Shown piece by piece: positions 61,271 through 64,000 of a stretch of 64,000 nucleotides of DNA. The stretch's first letter is position 1. Each line of letters opens with the position of its first letter. The notes under the pieces are model-generated. The model had not been told where the DNA came from, made no database searches, and was given only the letters and a program-made list of their open reading frames with translations. This DNA is from Glandiceps talaboti (lineage: Eukaryota > Hemichordata > Enteropneusta > Spengelidae), in NCBI RefSeq assembly GCF_964340395.1, contig NC_135564.1, forward strand, positions 23,665,387 through 23,729,386. Direction: 5' to 3'. A program made the position numbers and the translations under genes.

Positions 61271-62929
61271 GTTCATTTGTGTTTACATCATGTTCACAAA
61301 TAATACAGGCAGGGAGATACTTCATCAATTGTTATTCTTGGAGCTCATGTCAAATTGTTTACATGTTTACAGTTTATTTAGCCTGGTTCTCTTTAATTTC
61401 TTGTATGAGTTCCAGAAGACTTTGAAAGGTCAGAAATAAATATTTTCATAAGGAAACAATATTCATTCCATAGGCCATAACTTGTGACATTCCGATGGAT
61501 TTGGAAAGTATGTTGACATATTCATGTTTTCATTATCATTGTAGGGCAATTTCACAAGCGTAACTAGCATCCCTCTCCACATGTAGTTAGACACCAGTAA
61601 CACATTTTTTTTGAAGAAAAAAATTGTTTTCAAGGCTTGCTTTCACTGATATATTCTGACAAAACAATCTGATGATATACTGACTTGAGAATGACTTTGA
61701 ACTTCCAGTAGTACAAATACTTGCAGGCTTCTGATCCTTTACCAAGATATATGGCTAATCACATACAATTTACTGTTTGAGACTGCTAAATATTAAGATG
61801 GCGGTAAAGGCTAGGGCGTCAGATGAATTTGTATATAAAAACTTCATAAAACCCTCAAAGCAGTCACTAGAAACAATTTTTCCCATGCAAAAAAAAAATC
61901 CATTATAAAATAAATTATTAAATTATAAAATAAATGCATCTAGTTCTAAACATCACATATGATGTACAGTTAGTGTTCGGTAGGATTGTTTTGCATTGGG
62001 TTTACTCAAATATTTCATAGCAGATGACTGATGTGCGAAGTGAAATTGTACACAGTATTGTGTCATTTCAGCAGTGCCTTGTTTAGAAGTTGAGTATTGT
62101 GTGAACTTTGTGTACACAAATTATTTTTGACTTTTTTCTACCAGTGAATGTCTACACCACACTAATTCCTCTAAAGACTTTGTAAATTAACTCAACCATT
62201 GTTCAAATATAGTAAAGACGATATGAGATTTGATACATACTGATATTGTTACATGTGCAGTAACAGACATGCACACAGTCACGAGTGCACAGATCACATA
62301 CGATTTGCTAGCTAACAAAATGCAAATTTTGTGCCATAACAACGAAAGGCCTAGTGTGGGAGGTTTGTTGCGATTAATGAGTTGTTCATCATTTCCATCA
62401 CTCGTACATGGCTTACTAGCCCCCAAAAAGAAATTAGTTATTTGCCTTTTACTCATAATGAAACCGGTGGTTCTCTGTTGTGTAGGGTATTTGCTGTACT
62501 GCGTCAAACTCTCACGATTTGAGGAGAGACGTTGAACTAAAATCTTTAAAATCACCAGTCGTGGGCAAACAGGAATAGTAGCCAATGAAAAACCAGAAAA
62601 TGGCAAAATTGTGTTGAAATCAAAGGCTTGCCGACATAGGTGAAAATTTGTTCTGCTCAAGTGAACGGTAGTCCATTGTTATCTAAAGGAAGTGTCAATC
62701 AAAATTAACATCAACAACGTTGTGTCTTCACATGTTTAGATACATTTGGAGTCAGTACGTCTGTCCACAGTATGTCAGTCAGGATATTTAGTCTACAATG
62801 CAACATATAAATAACTTGCCAGTGTGACTTTCAAAATTTGCCCGTAAATAATTACCGGCAACTGCCTAGGCTGGTTACATTATGAATAGCGGTTGAAGAA
62901 AATGCACACATACATCTATTCATTTACAT
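61271..62929. other. intron, no gene recognised
   Basis: No Ig or fibronectin III exon with splice sites was found. A 157-codon minus frame (62187-62660) and a 101-codon plus frame overlap there but have no recognisable domain. Confidence 0.4.
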
Positions 62930-62978
62930 TAGCGCAACTGAACTGAAAAGGTTCAGCAGTGCTATAGGCATGGCAAAG

Positions 62979-63009
<31 letters not shown>

Positions 63010-63957
63010 GTGGATGTGTATGTGTGTGTGTAAACAACTTAAGTCATAAACCGCCAGACCGATTGCCATGATATTTGGTGGGTGTATTACTTCGGGTGTC
63101 TAGTTGGGAAATTGTTCAAATCAAAATTATCTTACTACCGGTGTGTGATTTGGATAAAAAAAAATCTGATTTTTGGTCAAAAAACTTAAACTAAAAAACT
63201 ACTGGGCAGATTGGGCTGAAATTTAATGAAGATGCATCTGGGGGTGTATAGATGAAAACAATATGAAGCATATAATGATCTCATCAGTGCTATGCAAATA
63301 AGTTGTAAAAATGAGAATTTTGGCCAAAAATTTATATCTCAAAAAGTACTTGGTCAATGAGACTGAAACTTGGTGAGATGTTTCTAGAAGTGTTATTCTG
63401 CAGATTTTGTTCAAAACATTTTGAAATGATTGGCCCTAGCAACCATGACCACACCCTTAGCAACAACCAAGTGGCAGTATATTTTGGTCAAATAACAACA
63501 TCTGGTAGGCAAGTGAGTAAACATTCAAACGATGAATGCAAATATCCCTAACAACCATGACCACACCCATAGCAACAGCCAAACGGTCCTGTATTTCACA
63601 AAGATAACAGGAATTGAAAGACAAATGAATAAACATTCACAAAATGTATGCAAATGTGCCTAGCAACAAGACCACACCCATAGCAACAGCCAAATGATCA
63701 CATACGTTGCGACGATAACAACAGGGATTAATAGACAAATGAATAAACATTTAAAAATGTATACAAATGTGCCAAGCAACAAGACCACGCCCATAGCAAC
63801 AACCCTATGATCACATATATCGCAAAGATAGCAACATGGTTGGATAGGCAACTGGATAGTCATCCAGCAAATGAACACCTATTGTTAGCATGGACTAGCA
63901 TATGGATAATCATTTTAAAAAACTGTACAGTTGTGCTACAACGCCATTAGCAGTATT
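62930..63957 (+). mobile_element. H2 element, copy e
   Basis: T|TAGCGCAACTGAACTG head hairpin pairing with GTTCAGCAGTGCT, (CTGT)n and (GT)n tracts (62982-63030), and the two H2 core unit types. The tail 'cagttgtgctacaacgccat' near 63930-63949 contains the inverted TAGCACAACTG. It is close to full length. Confidence 0.75.
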
Positions 63958-64000
63958 TGTGAATCAAACATTTCAAGTGATAATGATATTATAATCATGA

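Noticed and set aside
62187-62660. 157-codon minus-strand frame as a gene or as the first fibronectin III exon
   Set aside because: No fibronectin III or other motif, wrong strand for the host gene, and an overlapping antisense frame of similar quality.

Overview
This is animal nuclear DNA: GT-AG introns of 4.7 to 14 kb, hemi-domain Ig exons, AT-rich spacers, and a dense load of non-LTR retrotransposons, MITE-like elements and minisatellites. The repeat style (CR1/L2-type non-LTR elements, short cut-and-paste relics, and elements built as hairpin, CTGT-type microsatellite, then core repeats) suggests a marine invertebrate. A hemichordate, cephalochordate or other invertebrate deuterostome is plausible, but the species cannot be fixed from the sequence alone.

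Only one host gene is recognised, on the + strand. Five consecutive coding exons (17697-17799, 32039-32220, 36937-37087, 51241-51386, 57329-57604) encode Ig domains 2, 3 and 4 of a DCC/neogenin-type netrin receptor. Their phases are compatible at every junction (1-2, 2-1, 1-2, 2-1, 1-1). Ig2 and Ig3 are each split in mid-domain and Ig4 is one exon. The signal peptide and Ig1 must lie upstream of the window, and the fibronectin III, transmembrane and cytoplasmic parts downstream. I found no other exon of this gene in 1-17696 or 57605-64000.

Nearly everything else is repeat. Region 1-17.7 kb holds two hAT-like MITEs with apparent 5-bp target duplications, a foldback element, a Tc1/mariner-like MITE, and the first copies of several element families (called H1 to H4 here) that look like rolling-circle (Helentron/HINE, 'pearl', DINE-like) non-autonomous elements. 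The 17.8-32.0 kb intron holds a 6.4-kb inverted-repeat-bounded composite with a truncated CR1-type element and a nearly intact L2/Rex1-type element nested inside, then a long H1 element. The 32.2-36.9 kb intron holds a second copy of the first hAT-like MITE, an H1 element, and a CR1-type fragment that runs almost to the next 3' splice site. The 37.1-51.2 kb intron is dominated by an 11.1-kb array of a 49-bp satellite (226 complete units with no net length change) that has higher-order structure. The 51.4-57.3 kb intron carries H2 and H3 elements. The next intron begins with an 89-unit array of a 29-bp minisatellite containing a TATA-like motif.

The most notable signals are: (i) the H1-H4 families, which differ in sequence but share one terminal layout, with a filled-site/empty-site pair inside the window that shows insertion between two Ts without target duplication; (ii) the indel-free 49-bp satellite with a 3,577-bp higher-order period; (iii) the retroelement fragment abutting a splice acceptor of the netrin-receptor gene.
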